From Botrytis cinerea B05.10 (Eukaryota; Ascomycota; Leotiomycetes; Helotiales; Sclerotiniaceae): a stretch of 64,000 bases of DNA. Shown one piece after another: positions 12,147 through 24,062 of this stretch. The stretch is from contig NC_037319.1 in the NCBI RefSeq assembly GCF_000143535.2, forward strand, positions 1,364,001 through 1,428,000, given 5' to 3'. Both the position numbers and the translations under genes were made by a program. Below the pieces are notes generated by a model. The model made no database searches. It was not told the origin of the DNA and worked only from the letters and a program-made list of their open reading frames with translations. Within the stretch, counting starts at the first letter, position 1. Each line of letters starts with the position of its first letter.

Positions 12147-12824
12147 ATTCCATCGCACCACACAAATAAGAAGTGGGATAGTAATAAATAGTACGCGAGC
12201 CTCTTAGAGCGAAGAAAGTTACAGTACATATAACCGTGAGATTGAGGCGATGCCCGCGGCTCACCTGATCCAGCCCACTGCATCCGAAAATATGCCTCAA
12301 GGTAACGGCATGGATAGATTTTTGTAGTCATTGTCACGTTCCAATCCCAATCTCTCGTGCAGATAGATTATCTATCCAGTGTTCAACAATTTTTTGGGGT
12401 TTAAATTTTTTACAAATTTGAGGCTTACATACAAGCTTACATGCATATGAACCCTGAACGCCATTTGCGCCTCCAACCAATGCTCCAACCCAAATCGTCA
12501 TTATCCGATACCAACCAAGATGCGCGCATACTTCCCATTGCAATTTATCAATATCGATTCTATCCCTTACTTGATCCCTTACTATTCTCTTAGTTCTCTC
12601 CCATATGCTGTTCTCTCCGAATAAGGCTCCTACTGTACACAGCTCCCCGTGCGGCTCCTAAAAGCATTTACATATGTTCAATAGGTTCTTCTCTAAATCC
12701 GCGAATCAGCAATTACCCATACAGAAAAACATTCACGGGTACCAATTAGAGTTGCAACAACACGTGACAAAGAAGAGGAATTCCAGACAAGATCTAACGA
12801 CGGGTATGAGAGATTCAATTGAAC

Positions 12825-14268
12825 TTACGGCAAGAGCTCATCCACATCACGAACGATGCAAGACTTCAAAGGAGGTCGGACAAGGTCGTTGAACAAGAAA
12901 GTTCCGTACACGAGTAACACGAAGCCAAGAACTTGCAACCACTTGAAAGTTTCCCATCCCAGAAATAGTGATACAATCCAAATAAAGAGTGTACGACAAG
13001 TGTCAATGGTGGATCTAGATGTGGCACTGACTGTTCTGGTTACAGAAAGTCCAAAGAAGTTGAATCCACTATACAGGTTAGCGAAACAGAAGAGATAAGT
13101 AGAAATTGAGGAGAATTACCCGATGCTAATCATGATAAGCACACTTGAGACTCCAATGGCTTTGTAGTGTGTGATTTGTCTCCATCCTTCAACAAGATCG
13201 AAGTATCCATATCTTCCCGCTGTGGTTCTACCGACTGCAAGATGGAGTACGATCATACCAAAAATCGTAACCCCAAACCCGAAAAGACCCTCCCAGCCTA
13301 CAACTTTGAGAGGTTCCAGAGCATAATTTTCCAGAATGTATTCCTCCAAAACAAATTGAGAAGCAGTAAATATTTGAGCGCCCGCAATTAAAAACACGCC
13401 AATAATAGCGCGTAGGGCTTCTGGAGTTCTGGCTTCTCTTGCGGCTAGCTTTAGTGCGTCGTGTACAAGCGCTGTTGAAGACGGCGCAGCTTTGTCATCC
13501 TGGTAGAGAGCTCCAGCCAGACCAACAACAGCGACTCCAAGGACAACGGTCACCAAAGCAAACCACTGAAATAAGTGAAGCCTTCTTTTCAAAAAGAGTA
13601 CACTGAAAACTCCAACAAAGAGCACCAAAGCTCCTCGAGTCATTTGGTAAATTGAGGGGACTACAAACAAGAGACCGACGTTCACTAAGAAGTGCTGTTA
13701 GTAACAGTATGGTAAATGTGCCTTGTGGATGCAAATGCTGATTGATCAAATGTCCGGAGCGTAGACTACTCACTCAAAGTTGTTCCACAGATATCACAGA
13801 TAGCCGGCAATGCTAACAATAGCACTCTCCATCCCACCAATGGTAACCTGTTTTCGTCCAAATCCATCGCCTTTGCAGTCGAAGTTGTTAAGATGCTCGC
13901 CCCATCGTTATCTGCGGCCTCTCCTTCATTTGTATCAACTGCTTCATAACCATTCTCTTCAGGCTTTAGGTTCTTTGCGACATAGCGGCGATAAAGAGAA
14001 AGTGCGCCAACAAATAGCCAGCAGCCCATTTCTCCAATGAACATTTGAGCCGTTTGTATGACCGGCTGTTCGAATAACGCTCGTTTCTTGGGATCGGGAT
14101 TGTCGCAATTCCGGACGCAAACATTGTCCTGGCTTATGGTTAGCAGATAACAGAAACAGACTCGAAGCGTATACTGACTTGATATTTTGTGAGAAGTGTA
14201 TTGCAGACTCCCGTAACCAGCATCATGGCTACCAGGAACGGTATGAGTATTTTGGGGCTGATCGCCAT
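12825..14268 (-). CDS. SLC35F6-like multi-spanning transporter (drug/metabolite transporter superfamily)
   Basis: Predicted CDS complement(join(12825..13068,13120..13684,13774..14128,14179..14268)), 417 residues. It is an integral membrane protein of the nucleotide-sugar-transporter-like/EamA fold; the substrate is unknown. Hydrophobic segments include the N-terminal KILIPFLVAMMLVTG, QMFIGEMGCWLFVGAL, VGLLFVVPSIYQMTRGALVLFVG, ALVTVVLGVAVVGLAG and WLQVLGFVLLVYGTFLFNDL. The stretch IYQMTRGALVLFVGVFSVLFLKRRL is typical of SLC35F6-type proteins. A hydrophilic acidic loop near residues 55-95 separates the first helices. All junctions keep frame. The predicted end, DELLP-stop, coincides with a good donor (CC|GTAAGT at 12828), so one more short C-terminal exon is possible. 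Confidence 0.82.
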
Positions 14269-15122
14269 CTTGACGATATGTGATGGACAGACCGGCGGAG
14301 GCGTAGGTGTATCTAGGTCAAGGAACCATATAGTCTAACAAAACCACAACTAATCGTAAATTGGCATGCACCGATCTGTTGTTCTTATGTTGCAATGCAG
14401 TGAAATAAATAAAGATCAGAATCCGATATACTTGTATTTGTATAATCCGTGGTGAGGTTGATTACTCTTTGTCTCGTATCTATTGGGGCACGATTAGGAG
14501 CTAGGTTGAAGGCTGGAGCTTAAGGAAGGAGAACTCGGGCGGTGACGGTTTTTGGTTTAGCCGATGACTATCGGAACCTCACTTCCCTGCTTTCCATCAC
14601 AAGATCATTTTCTGAATCAAGCCAGCAACTCAATCATCAGTTACTACGAGGTGTCTATCTATGGACATGTCATAAAGTGCACGAAGTCTACAACAGCAAG
14701 TTTGGCTCAATAGTATTGTCATGTAAGTAACGTATGAATCATCCATTGGCACATCTGATGGATGATGTATAGTACACACCGGTGTCAAGAATCACCACAT
14801 GCTAAGAAAAGCATTCGAACGTCAGCGTCTATATAATGAAGGAGAGAAGATGTCTTTTTTTGGTTCCGTAATGCGTCTTAAATCATGATACATGAATGTA
14901 CAACTGCCCATTACCCCTAATATCCCATGGGCTATTCAGTTTATACATCAAAACGGGTCGTAAAACATAGACACGTAAATGCTAACCAGCCAATTCCACT
15001 CCCGAGTGTGTGAAAGAGGTAAATGAAAACGGATTGTTGATACATTGCTTGCAGAAATGAATTTTGATAACTTTTACGCCGCCCAATGCTAAATTGCAGA
15101 TTTTATACTCCGACCCTATGCC
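14269..15122. other. intergenic: transporter promoter and CLU1 3' flank
   Basis: Both flanking genes are on the minus strand, so this 854-base spacer should hold the CLU1 3' UTR and the transporter promoter. I see no coding gene and no clear core-promoter element. Confidence 0.5.
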
Positions 15123-18100
15123 TTATTTACCGGCGGTGGCTGCAGCACCTCCTCGTCGTTTTGGGTTGCTTCGTCCAGGTCGTTTCTTATTTTGGTTGCT
15201 TTGGTCGCTTCCTTCAATGAATTTGAGAAGCTCATCGATGCTTCGCGAATCGAGTCCCCTAGGAGTGTCTCGACCAGCAGCAGCCTCAACAGTCTGGCCA
15301 ATTTGGGGTTGGACTTGAGTCTGTCCAAGAGTGACGCGGGGAGAGACTCGAATTCCTCTGTTTCTGCGGGCTTGGACATCCTTTGCGTGCTTGGCAATCG
15401 ACACAGCATTTTGAGTAAGCTGTTCAAGCCATTTCTCAGCTTCCTTGGTGTTCTTATCTTCTGCACCTAACTCGGTAAGGAAGATGTTGTAAGACTCGCG
15501 CATACGATTGACGGCGGACTTGGAGTCTTGGTCCAATGCCAAAGCTTGAGCCAATTGGAAGAGTAAAGTTGCAGCATTAATAGAATGCTTTCCGTAAACC
15601 TCTTCACAAATCTTGAGGGATGCTTCAAACCATGTGCGAGAATCGTGATACTCCTTCAAGTGTTGCAGCATGACTGCAGCGTTGTTGATTGTTGTGATAG
15701 AGTCAGGATGATTTGGACCATAGACGACCTTCCACAAATCCAAAGCGTGCTTGATGTATGTCAAAGCCAACTTGGTCTCTCCACTTGCGTGTGCAATGAG
15801 TCCAAGATTGAGATAGTTCAAAAGTGTCTCAGCATTGTCAACACCTAATGTTCTCTCGGAAACTATGACAGCCTTGCGGGCGAGTTCCATAGCAGCCTCC
15901 TTCTCGTCGAGTTGATAATAGAGCATCGACAAGGAGTTATATACTCTCGCCACTTCAGGGTGCAGGATACCATAGATCTGCTCGTGTAATGACAAAGATT
16001 CCAAGAGTAATTCTTGACCCAACTTCTTTTGGTCTTGTAGAAGAGAAATACGACCAGCTTCCAAAGCTTCTTCTGCAAGGGAGCTTCTTGGAGACGCTTC
16101 TTTGATGACTGGGACAGTGTTAAGGATATCATCTGGGTTGAAGGTGACAGGCGATGCGGCATTTGCAGATACAACAGCAGCAGGAGAGGCTTCACGGGCA
16201 TTCTTCTTCTTCTTCTTGCCGTTGGTGCTCTTTCCAGTGGGGGCCGCTTCCTTTGTGGCCTCACCATTAGTTGCCGGTGGAGCTGCTGCTGATTCAGTCT
16301 GTGATTGCTTTGTGAAATGATAAGGCTTCATCTCCAATTGAATACCAAGCTTCAAGGAAACTTCGCGAAGAAGTTGCAAATGCTTGATACCTGCAGTCCA
16401 TGTAGAGTCTAGGGTGTAGCGGAAGCGACGAAGAACTTGACCTTCAATCTCTTGTTTAAGACTCTCTGGGGTAACCTCCTTGAATTTCAAATCTGCCTCT
16501 GGATAAAGCGCAGCTATGGCCTCATCCACATCTGGTTTTGGAGCTGCGTTCAAATCTGTGCCGAGCAAGCAATTGAGCAGATGGGCAATACATGAGCTCG
16601 TCAAAGGAATAGGGAGGTAACGAAGATAATTGCCAGCAACATGCTTGAATGCTCTTGACACCATCTCTTGAACCGCCAGAATTCGTAGAGATTCAAGTCT
16701 CTTGCCATCCGCAAGAGTAGCAACTTGACCGAGGTATCTGAGATTGATACCGCGCTTATGAAGGAGCCTGCTCAAAGACTGTCCATCCATAGGGAAACCA
16801 ACATCGCCTTCCTTGAGATCCTTCACAAGTTCAGGTAACACTGTCTTGCGCAGGAATTCACAAACTAATCGAACTTGTTGTTCATCCTCGGCAAATTCGG
16901 TCTTCTCTTCATCAGTTTGTGGCTGCTGTCCACTGAAAGCATCTGGGTTTAATGCAAACTTGAAATCGCCAATGTCGATTCTTTCTTGATCAGGCTTGCT
17001 GGGTTCTGCAGCCTCATCTGATTCGCTTTTCTTGGCCAATTCGCCATTCTCGGTTGGTTCCTCGCTTTTAGCTGGCTCCGATGCCTCAGTTGCAGCTTCG
17101 ATTTCCTTTCCTTCGGCAGCAGGCTCAACGGCTTTCTGAGCCTGGCGCTTACGTTCCAATTCGCCGTTCACCCATTCGCGCATCTTGACCTTCCAGTAAG
17201 CTTCGACTAATTCGGGTCGAATAACTGTCATGCGATGTGGATATGCGGATTCACTCGCTGCATCAGCCTCCTTGGGGCTGTCAAGTGCGGTACCAACTTC
17301 CTCCATCCAAGTAATATCCAATGGGGTAACTCTGTACAAATCAAGAACATACTTTCTTCCGTCAGTACCCAAAAGACCCTTAGTTTCGATACTGCCTTCA
17401 AGATCATGACGCTTTGCATCTTTGTCCCAAACTGCATGCTTTTTGACTTTCAAGGCTTTGGAAAGCTTCTCGAAAACAGACACAAACTTCTCATCCGATG
17501 CGACAATATCCTTACCATCTACTGCACCATAATCGATTTGGTTCTCGCCTGGGTCGCGTTGTTTGAATATTCCTGGCACAATACTTTGTCCAACAATACG
17601 CTTTCCAAGATAGTCAACAACTACGGTTCCTGGTGTAAACAAGCCGTCGATATCCAATTGGTTGACCATGCGGACTCCCATAACATCCTTGCCTACTGCT
17701 GCTCTAGCGGCCTCGTCACCACCCTCCGAGGCAAAAGTACCCACACCGTCGGCTCCAAAGGAAAAGAAAACGTTGTTGTATACGAAAATTTGAGCATCTT
17801 TGCCTTCAGTTGGGTTAAGAGGGGCTATTTCACCTCTAGCGACTAGAATCGCACCACGAGCTGCGGCATCGTTGTAATCGGCGAATAACTTGGAAGTCAA
17901 TCGTTCCCGGAATACACGATCCTGAACAGTGTCTTTTGGCAGTTCCCTAGTAGACTGGAATTCTTCATTCCAATCTCGCAAAGTTTCGCTGTTCTCAATA
18001 CCAGCAATTAGATAATTTTCCTGGGTGCGGGTGATATCAGCTTGATGCGCAACAAGGGGAGCGGTTGCTGATGGCACAATCCAAGGGTTTGAGGGAGTTG

Positions 18101-19291
18101 CATTTGTGATTTGGAATGTGGCCAAAGGTTCCTTGGCGTTGTTATATTCCTGAAGGCCCTTGAAGGATTCCTCAAATGATGGAGACAAATCACTGAGGAG
18201 TGCTAAAAGTGAGTGCGCGGAATGGGCTTTTGGCGCAGATTTTGGCGATGGGTCAAATTTGCCCGTTGAGGATTTGTTCACGTAGAAGCCAGATACGTGA
18301 GATGTGATCTGGAACTGCTCCCCCTCGTTTGTAGTGACCTGTAGATAGAGCAGGTGTCCCTTCTGTCTAAGATGGTAAGGTGGGGGGTTCCAAGGAGAGA
18401 CTGAAATTGACTTGACAGTTTTTGGCCCTGGCTCTTGTGCTCTTGGTAGAAGGGTCGAGAGATTGCCGGAACCTTGGAAGTCAAATCCAACCATTGGATG
18501 TGACGGAGCTGTACTCGTGCCATTTTGACTAGATTCCTTTGATGTAACCGAATCAAGCAACGAAGCTCCTGAGATAATACCATTCAAGGTATCGGTACGA
18601 TCCCCGGCAGCACCAATGAGCTCCCGTACTCTAATAATATGTATTCTTGCCTCCTTCTCCGTATACGGGTCCTCGACCAAGTGTATTTCTGAGTCCGCTG
18701 TTAAGCCAGGGACCTCTGATATCTGAACGAAGTCGTTTATTCTCTCTCCCTTGTGCTCGAGATGGAAACACGAGTACTGGAAGGTTCCGGGCAGCTCGAT
18801 TATTGACTGTCGAACATCGTGTATAGCTTCTTGAGAAGAGACCTAGCTGTCTGAGCATTGGATCTGCAAATGTTATGAGGGGGCTGCACTCACGATGATC
18901 TGAATTTTATGGGGCTCGCGGGGAAGCACCACAGTCAATTGAAAGACTGTGTTCTCGCATTAGCATAAAATCTGGATAAGTCTTTAAACTGCCAACTGAT
19001 CCTACCTTCACCGCCCGCTTCCCCACCATCTTCTTCTTCATGGTCAGCACCATTAGTTAAGGCAGTCTCTTCCGTGGCAAGCTTTTGCGAGCTGCTTGAA
19101 ACATCGGTAGGGGTTTCTAGAGACATTGAATGTTAGCAGATGACTCATAATAGGGCATACATTGAAATGGCAAGACCAATTGGAAGTAAAACTTGAGCAC
19201 ATATGCATTTCCGAGGTGCTTTTCGAGTTCTATAAAGTGCTTGGGGTGGCTTACCAGAAGCAGCGTTGTTGACCTCATTGTTTACAGCCAT
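15123..19291 (-). CDS. CLU1: clustered mitochondria protein CLU1/TIF31
   Basis: Predicted CDS complement(join(15123..18842,18894..18946,19006..19116,19255..19291)), 1306 residues. CLU proteins are cytosolic RNA-binding proteins needed for normal mitochondrial distribution; the yeast protein also co-purifies with eIF3. A ~50-residue acidic start is followed by an N-terminal domain with FQLTVVLPREPHKIQIIVSS and ELPGTFQYSCFHLEHKG. The Clu core lies around residues 340-620. A charged Ala/Glu/Lys linker near 630-700 and the eIF3p135-like region come next. A TPR block follows (HPEVARVYNSLSMLYYQL, YGPNHPDSITTINNAAVML, YGKHSINAATLLFQLAQAL). The tail is basic (KRPGRSNPKRRGG). Three small 5' exons restore the family's N-terminus in frame. 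The promoter is shared with the divergent gene at 19937. Confidence 0.94.
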
Positions 19292-19936
19292 TTTGTACCT
19301 TGAAAAGCTCTCTTATAAGTAGGTATAATACAATAATAAGAGAAGAAGGTACAAATCGATATTCCAACACAAGAAATGGCAGGAATTCAAAAAGACTTTG
19401 GTTGATTTTGTTGTACAAATAGAGTGTCGAGAGAAAAGAAAAAAAACCCCTCTTTCTGTTCTGGATGAATTATATGCAAGTGAAGAATAAATTTATTCCA
19501 TTTTCTTCAAATCCAAAAGGGAAAGTACAAAATTTAGTTGACTGGGCGGAAAAACCCGGCCCGTACCAGTATTGTGACCATCCTTGCTGACATCACCACC
19601 GCAACAACCATCGGCATTCGTTCACTACATATGGCGAGCATTCAATTCTCTCTCCGCAAAACATCAACATCAACATCAAACAGCATCAACCTTACCTTTC
19701 TTATTGCATACAATTCCTAATTTCTTTTGCTATTAAGTATTGATATAGATCCATTCTCTATGCTATTGCCTCTTGCATTCTTCTATAGAACTTAGTGATT
19801 TGCTACGATTCTGTCCTATCCCATATCGCGCAGAGTCCAATCAATACGCCGAACGCAATAAGAATCAGTATGCTTGATCTCCACTTCTTTGGCGGGGGCT
19901 AAGTTAAATTAATGATTCAGGCTATAGGTTAATGTC
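19292..19936. promoter_or_regulatory. divergent promoter region of CLU1 and the 874-residue gene
   Basis: 645 bases between head-to-head starts. The CLU1 side is A-rich. On the right, an ATG at 19932 lies five bases ahead of the presumed start at 19937, in another frame, and opens a 32-codon upstream frame overlapping the main one. Confidence 0.45.
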
Positions 19937-22561
19937 ATGGAGGAAGGGGGTGCTCCTCTGGGAATGGGATCGGGAAGCGTCTCCAATAGTTTCACTTTCA
20001 CTCCAGTGCGACGCAAAGAATCGACATTGAATCACGGCCGACTTGAGCAAGATGCTGAAAAGGATTGGACTGCGGCTCGATGCAATCGTTTATTACGACC
20101 ATTAAACTCCCGAATTGCAACTCTGCGTAAAAACAAACAGAGCTTCGTCAACTGTGTAAATGCGCAGCCTAAAAAGGGCAAACCGCTCTCTGATTACAGC
20201 AGCGAGGCATCAGACGATTCAATATGGGGTGTTCGAAAGAGGGTCGGGATGAGATACAGCGGGAAATCAACCTCTAAAAGAAGAGACGCCAGAGGACTGG
20301 GGCAATATCGCAGCTTCTTAGAGCCTCCTCTCCCCATGCCATCAAATGCGAGCTTGGAGTACCCAACTGAAGACATTGTAGTTCCAACGCCAGTGCTCAA
20401 TCGAGCATGGAGACCATCTGCACCGTGGAGACAAACCACCCCACCCTATCTCCCAATATGGAATGTTCCTGAGGATTGCCAGCGGGTGAGGCCAAAGTCT
20501 ATTCTAGCTACGGATGCGCCAATCCGCGCTCGCCCAACAGGTAATAGCGCTCAAATTTTGAACAAAATGCGGGCTACCATGAGTATTGCTAGCTTTCAAA
20601 CTCTTGAAGGTATTTATAATGGCCTTGATGCATTACTAAAGGCAACACGTTCTACTACACATAAGGATCATAGAAGAGGACCCAAATCATTGCTATCCAT
20701 GTGCCTTGCAACAGTACCAAAGTATATTACTACGGAGGAAAAGCTGCTATCTAGTGAGATCAAAAATGTAGGTTCTTACTTGGCCATTGAAAAGAGGGAT
20801 GTTTCTACAGAGACTTACTATGGACTCGAGAGGGAGTTTGAAGTATCTGGGCGAGGCTGGAAACAACTTCGAAATGTGGTTCGACCTCATGGTGTTCAGA
20901 TTGTTTGCGATGCAATCTTGGAAGGTCTTTTGGAACCCAATTTTAGTGAACTACTCGTCGATCTTTGTATATATTCAGGAGATTACGACGAAGCAGAACT
21001 ATTACTTTCAAGTCTACTTTCAGTATATAAGTCTCCTGCTCCAAACCCAAGAGCTCATAATCATGCGTTGCCTGGGCCACTGGCAACGCTTCGTAGCTTC
21101 GTCGAAAAGACAGTTCGTACAGGGTTTGTGTATCGGCAATTCTCCATGTTAATTCAGCGTGGGAACCTTCCGCTCCCATGGGTAGCAACATCAGCATTTG
21201 CCCCGGTTTGGACTGGTTTGATGCAGGATTTATCATTGAATCATGCGAGAACAGATGCTACGATGCTCATGGATGCCGTGCTACCACGCCTTGTAGACTA
21301 CGTGTCACTGCCCGACTCCTCGTCGGATACGAGCTTCTATGAAATATGCAGATCAACATTGTTAAGCGTGCTGACAACGATTACATCTATCATACTCCTT
21401 AGTAGGGATGGAGAGGAACTTGAAGACGAAGACGAGTGGGCAATATCTGAATCCATGCTCGACAATGAGACTGCTGGAGAATTGCCGGTGGCGAAGGATA
21501 CACCGCTGGGATATTTTACTGCACATGAAATACAGGAGTTTGATCACTTCGCCATCATTAGCGGTACTCATTTCAAGCTTTTGAAAGATTGTCTCGAGAC
21601 CGTTAGGCGTAATGATAAGGAAACTACTCTCAAATGTTCCATTTTTTCCCTGGCATGTCTAGTGACTGAGCCTAATGCAGATGAGATCCCAGATTTCATT
21701 ATCGACTCTCTGTACGAGACGTGTGTAAAAGAAGCTGGGAATACAAAGTCAAATGATGAAGTTCTTTTTTCATTTGTCCAGAAGCCGCTGTCTGCCTACG
21801 ACGAGGCTGTTAAGTTTTTATCTTCAGTGGCTCGTTGTTGTGGAAAAGGGGCTTCTACCTCTGGTTTTGAATATCTCCAGTATATACATCGAAGACTCAA
21901 AAAAGTGAGCACAGGTAGAGATCTGAAGGCGAGGACTATCTGGGATGGGATTGTAGTGGATAGCGCATTTGCCTTCGCACGAGTGACACCGGGCCAAAAA
22001 TACCTCGACTACGCGGAGTCTATGGATAGCGAGCTTCATGCAGGTGACCACAAAAAGCCTGATTCGGCGAGCACAGAGGCTCACCGTGAATCGACAAACT
22101 TTAGGTGGGAAGAAGGTATAAGCTCTTGGGTAACAACAACACCTGCCACCAATACCAAAAAAACCAAAGGCATGACCACCGACTTTGAGAACGAAGAAGT
22201 CGAGCTTGAATCGCCTTCAATTGTCCGTTCACGACGCGCTATGCGATTAAGCCGAGGGACAAAGAGGAAACGTGATGGTAATGAGCATGAACAATCTACC
22301 GAGCCAGAAATGAAAGCACCACCAGGAACTCAAATGGGAACACGCAGAGGGAACGCCGCATCCTTAGGCACCTCCCACAACAATAGCAGTGATGATGAGC
22401 TCAGCTTCAACCATGGATCATCAGAAAACCGTCGTGTTTTGAAAGATCTCGGAAACGCGGCACCTCGAGGTCGATCAAAATCAGTCAATTCGAAGCGACA
22501 AAAAGAGAATTTACCCACCAGAGGGCAATCGTCACTCAGTGAGGATGAATTGGGTATGTGA
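19937..22561 (+). CDS. uncharacterised 874-residue protein, probably nuclear
   Basis: A single uninterrupted frame of 874 residues. I do not recognise the family. The N-terminus is Ser/basic and includes NSFTFTPVRRKES and the basic stretch RKRVGMRYSGKSTSKRRD. The middle (about 215-720) looks helical and folded, with leucine-rich, acidic patches (LEDEDEWAISESMLDNE). The last ~140 residues are disordered, with nuclear-localisation-like KRKR and RSRRAMRLSRGTKRKR and SSDDELSF/SSLSEDELGM motifs that could be CK2 sites. The start at 19937 has the better context (GTCATGG) of two overlapping ATGs. The long intact frame and even composition make it a real gene; a nuclear location is inference from the basic clusters. 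No catalytic motif was seen. Confidence 0.8.
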   Translation: MEEGGAPLGMGSGSVSNSFTFTPVRRKESTLNHGRLEQDAEKDWTAARCNRLLRPLNSRIATLRKNKQSFVNCVNAQPKKGKPLSDYSSEASDDSIWGVRKRVGMRYSGKSTSKRRDARGLGQYRSFLEPPLPMPSNASLEYPTEDIVVPTPVLNRAWRPSAPWRQTTPPYLPIWNVPEDCQRVRPKSILATDAPIRARPTGNSAQILNKMRATMSIASFQTLEGIYNGLDALLKATRSTTHKDHRRGPKSLLSMCLATVPKYITTEEKLLSSEIKNVGSYLAIEKRDVSTETYYGLEREFEVSGRGWKQLRNVVRPHGVQIVCDAILEGLLEPNFSELLVDLCIYSGDYDEAELLLSSLLSVYKSPAPNPRAHNHALPGPLATLRSFVEKTVRTGFVYRQFSMLIQRGNLPLPWVATSAFAPVWTGLMQDLSLNHARTDATMLMDAVLPRLVDYVSLPDSSSDTSFYEICRSTLLSVLTTITSIILLSRDGEELEDEDEWAISESMLDNETAGELPVAKDTPLGYFTAHEIQEFDHFAIISGTHFKLLKDCLETVRRNDKETTLKCSIFSLACLVTEPNADEIPDFIIDSLYETCVKEAGNTKSNDEVLFSFVQKPLSAYDEAVKFLSSVARCCGKGASTSGFEYLQYIHRRLKKVSTGRDLKARTIWDGIVVDSAFAFARVTPGQKYLDYAESMDSELHAGDHKKPDSASTEAHRESTNFRWEEGISSWVTTTPATNTKKTKGMTTDFENEEVELESPSIVRSRRAMRLSRGTKRKRDGNEHEQSTEPEMKAPPGTQMGTRRGNAASLGTSHNNSSDDELSFNHGSSENRRVLKDLGNAAPRGRSKSVNSKRQKENLPTRGQSSLSEDELGM

Positions 22562-23416
22562 GATGGCATACACATCGGCTATATCTCTATATAGCTAAAT
22601 GGGGAATTATTGCCTCTCGAGACGATGATGTTTCATGCAATGACTATGGATTGACGGAACAACAGAGCAGACGGTGACTACTCTTACCAATTTATTAACT
22701 ATTAAGGAGTTTTGGAGAAAGTGTATCGTGGAGTTTCAATGGAAGAAGCTGTGACATCAGCAACGTTCATGCTCTGCATATAATGAGACGATCATTTTGC
22801 AATTAGATCATCAGATTGCTAGAACACGGGTATTGTTGCCAAAAGACAATACGAATCCTCCATGGGACGACGATGCGACGATTGATGTATGAAAAAATAT
22901 TCGCATGCGTAGGGGGGCATGAAAGCATAGATGTCTGAGGGGGCTTGGCGCACGTGGATATGGACGGTTGGATTTACCTGATCTTTAATGATCAGAAAGA
23001 TCATCGTGATTTGGGTACTATGCTCAGTTTATCTTGTGTACAATTGGTGTTAAGGAATGCGTTACGCGTCATTTGACAAAGCGTAACTTTGGCTGGAGCC
23101 TCGAAGGATATTTGCGATTTGGATGTTTCAATGTCAATGTTGGAAACACAACTATTTTCTGGCATATTGTAATACTCTAGTACAAGCCTATGCAATACAT
23201 AGGAAGGCTTTTTTCGTCATCTGTCTGTGAATTCGTGAGCTGAATTGATACATCATGCTGCATACATCTCTCATCTAGTATATAACCTATTTATCGATGC
23301 AGAGGAGGCTCTTTCGGGACTTCTTCCGCTAATATTATGAGTGGTGAGCGGGCGACCTGCTCCGAGATATATTTAATATGGAAATCTCTCCCATCTTTGT
23401 TTCCGTAAAAATTGAA

Positions 23417-23758
23417 TCACAGAGCGTGTAGGTATTCTAGGACCTCTTCAATCCACTCTCGAAATACAGCTGCCTTATACGCTAATGGAGTATTTTTGTA
23501 AGTTGCCCCAGTGTTATGTTCTATTTCTAGCCATGTATCCATTATCCGTTTCGCTGTCTCCATTATTGTCTCCAGCAGGTATGTAATTATGAAAGGAAAC
23601 TGCGAGCGCTCCACAGCCTCCGCTCGATACGGTATCCATGCAGACGCTATCGAATCTTGGTATACGGAACTTGATTTACCACTGAGCATTGATGATGTAT
23701 TGTACTGCGCAGTTGCTGAATGCTTACCTTTTTGTACGAAGTAGAGTGGAATGTACAT
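23417..23758 (-). CDS. weakly supported small ORF
   Basis: 113 codons from an ATG at 23758. The second half (WLEIEHNTGATYKNTPLAY followed by a Trp/Glu/Leu-rich helix) looks protein-like, but there is no recognised family, clear promoter or domain. A possible small intron (GTAAGC donor about 30 bases inside) would break the frame. It may be chance. Confidence 0.25.
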   Translation of the reverse strand: MYIPLYFVQKGKHSATAQYNTSSMLSGKSSSVYQDSIASAWIPYRAEAVERSQFPFIITYLLETIMETAKRIMDTWLEIEHNTGATYKNTPLAYKAAVFREWIEEVLEYLHAL

Positions 23759-24040
23759 GTCAAATTCAGACTAGGGCTTGAGACGGCAAGGACTGCAGCG
23801 CTTGTCATTTGTCATTGCTGTCATGTTGGCTTGGGAAGTAAAAACGGTGGGAGTGTCGGGGTTTGTGGAGGGGGAAGGATGAGAGTATTGTTTATTTGAT
23901 GGGTGGATGTTGGAGAGCAGGTTTCATCCATATGAAGGTAGGGAGGAGTTTTCCTTGTCACGGGATATTGGAGGTCATACTTGCTTTCGGGACCGATGGG
24001 CAGAAGAGTATGTCAATTTACATGCTTATATCGTATGTAC

Positions 24041-24062
24041 AGGTAGGTAGGTAGGTAGGTAG
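24041..24062. repeat. AGGT tetramer tandem
   Basis: Five AGGT units plus two bases, in intergenic DNA. Confidence 0.9.

Larger units (their letters stand above)
8503..12824. other. gene-poor stretch upstream of the zinc-finger gene
   Basis: About 4.3 kb without a supportable coding gene. It contains GT and TG microsatellites, CT-rich nonamers, C-rich runs (11.2-11.6 kb), an AAAATC repeat, CCCCAA repeats and four ACCTAGGT palindromes. The open frames are compositionally trivial (poly-Thr/His/Pro or Val/Cys). It could hold a long 5' leader or distal promoter of the zinc-finger gene, the 3' UTR of the transporter gene at its right end, or an unannotated non-coding RNA; the sequence does not decide. 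Confidence 0.5.
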
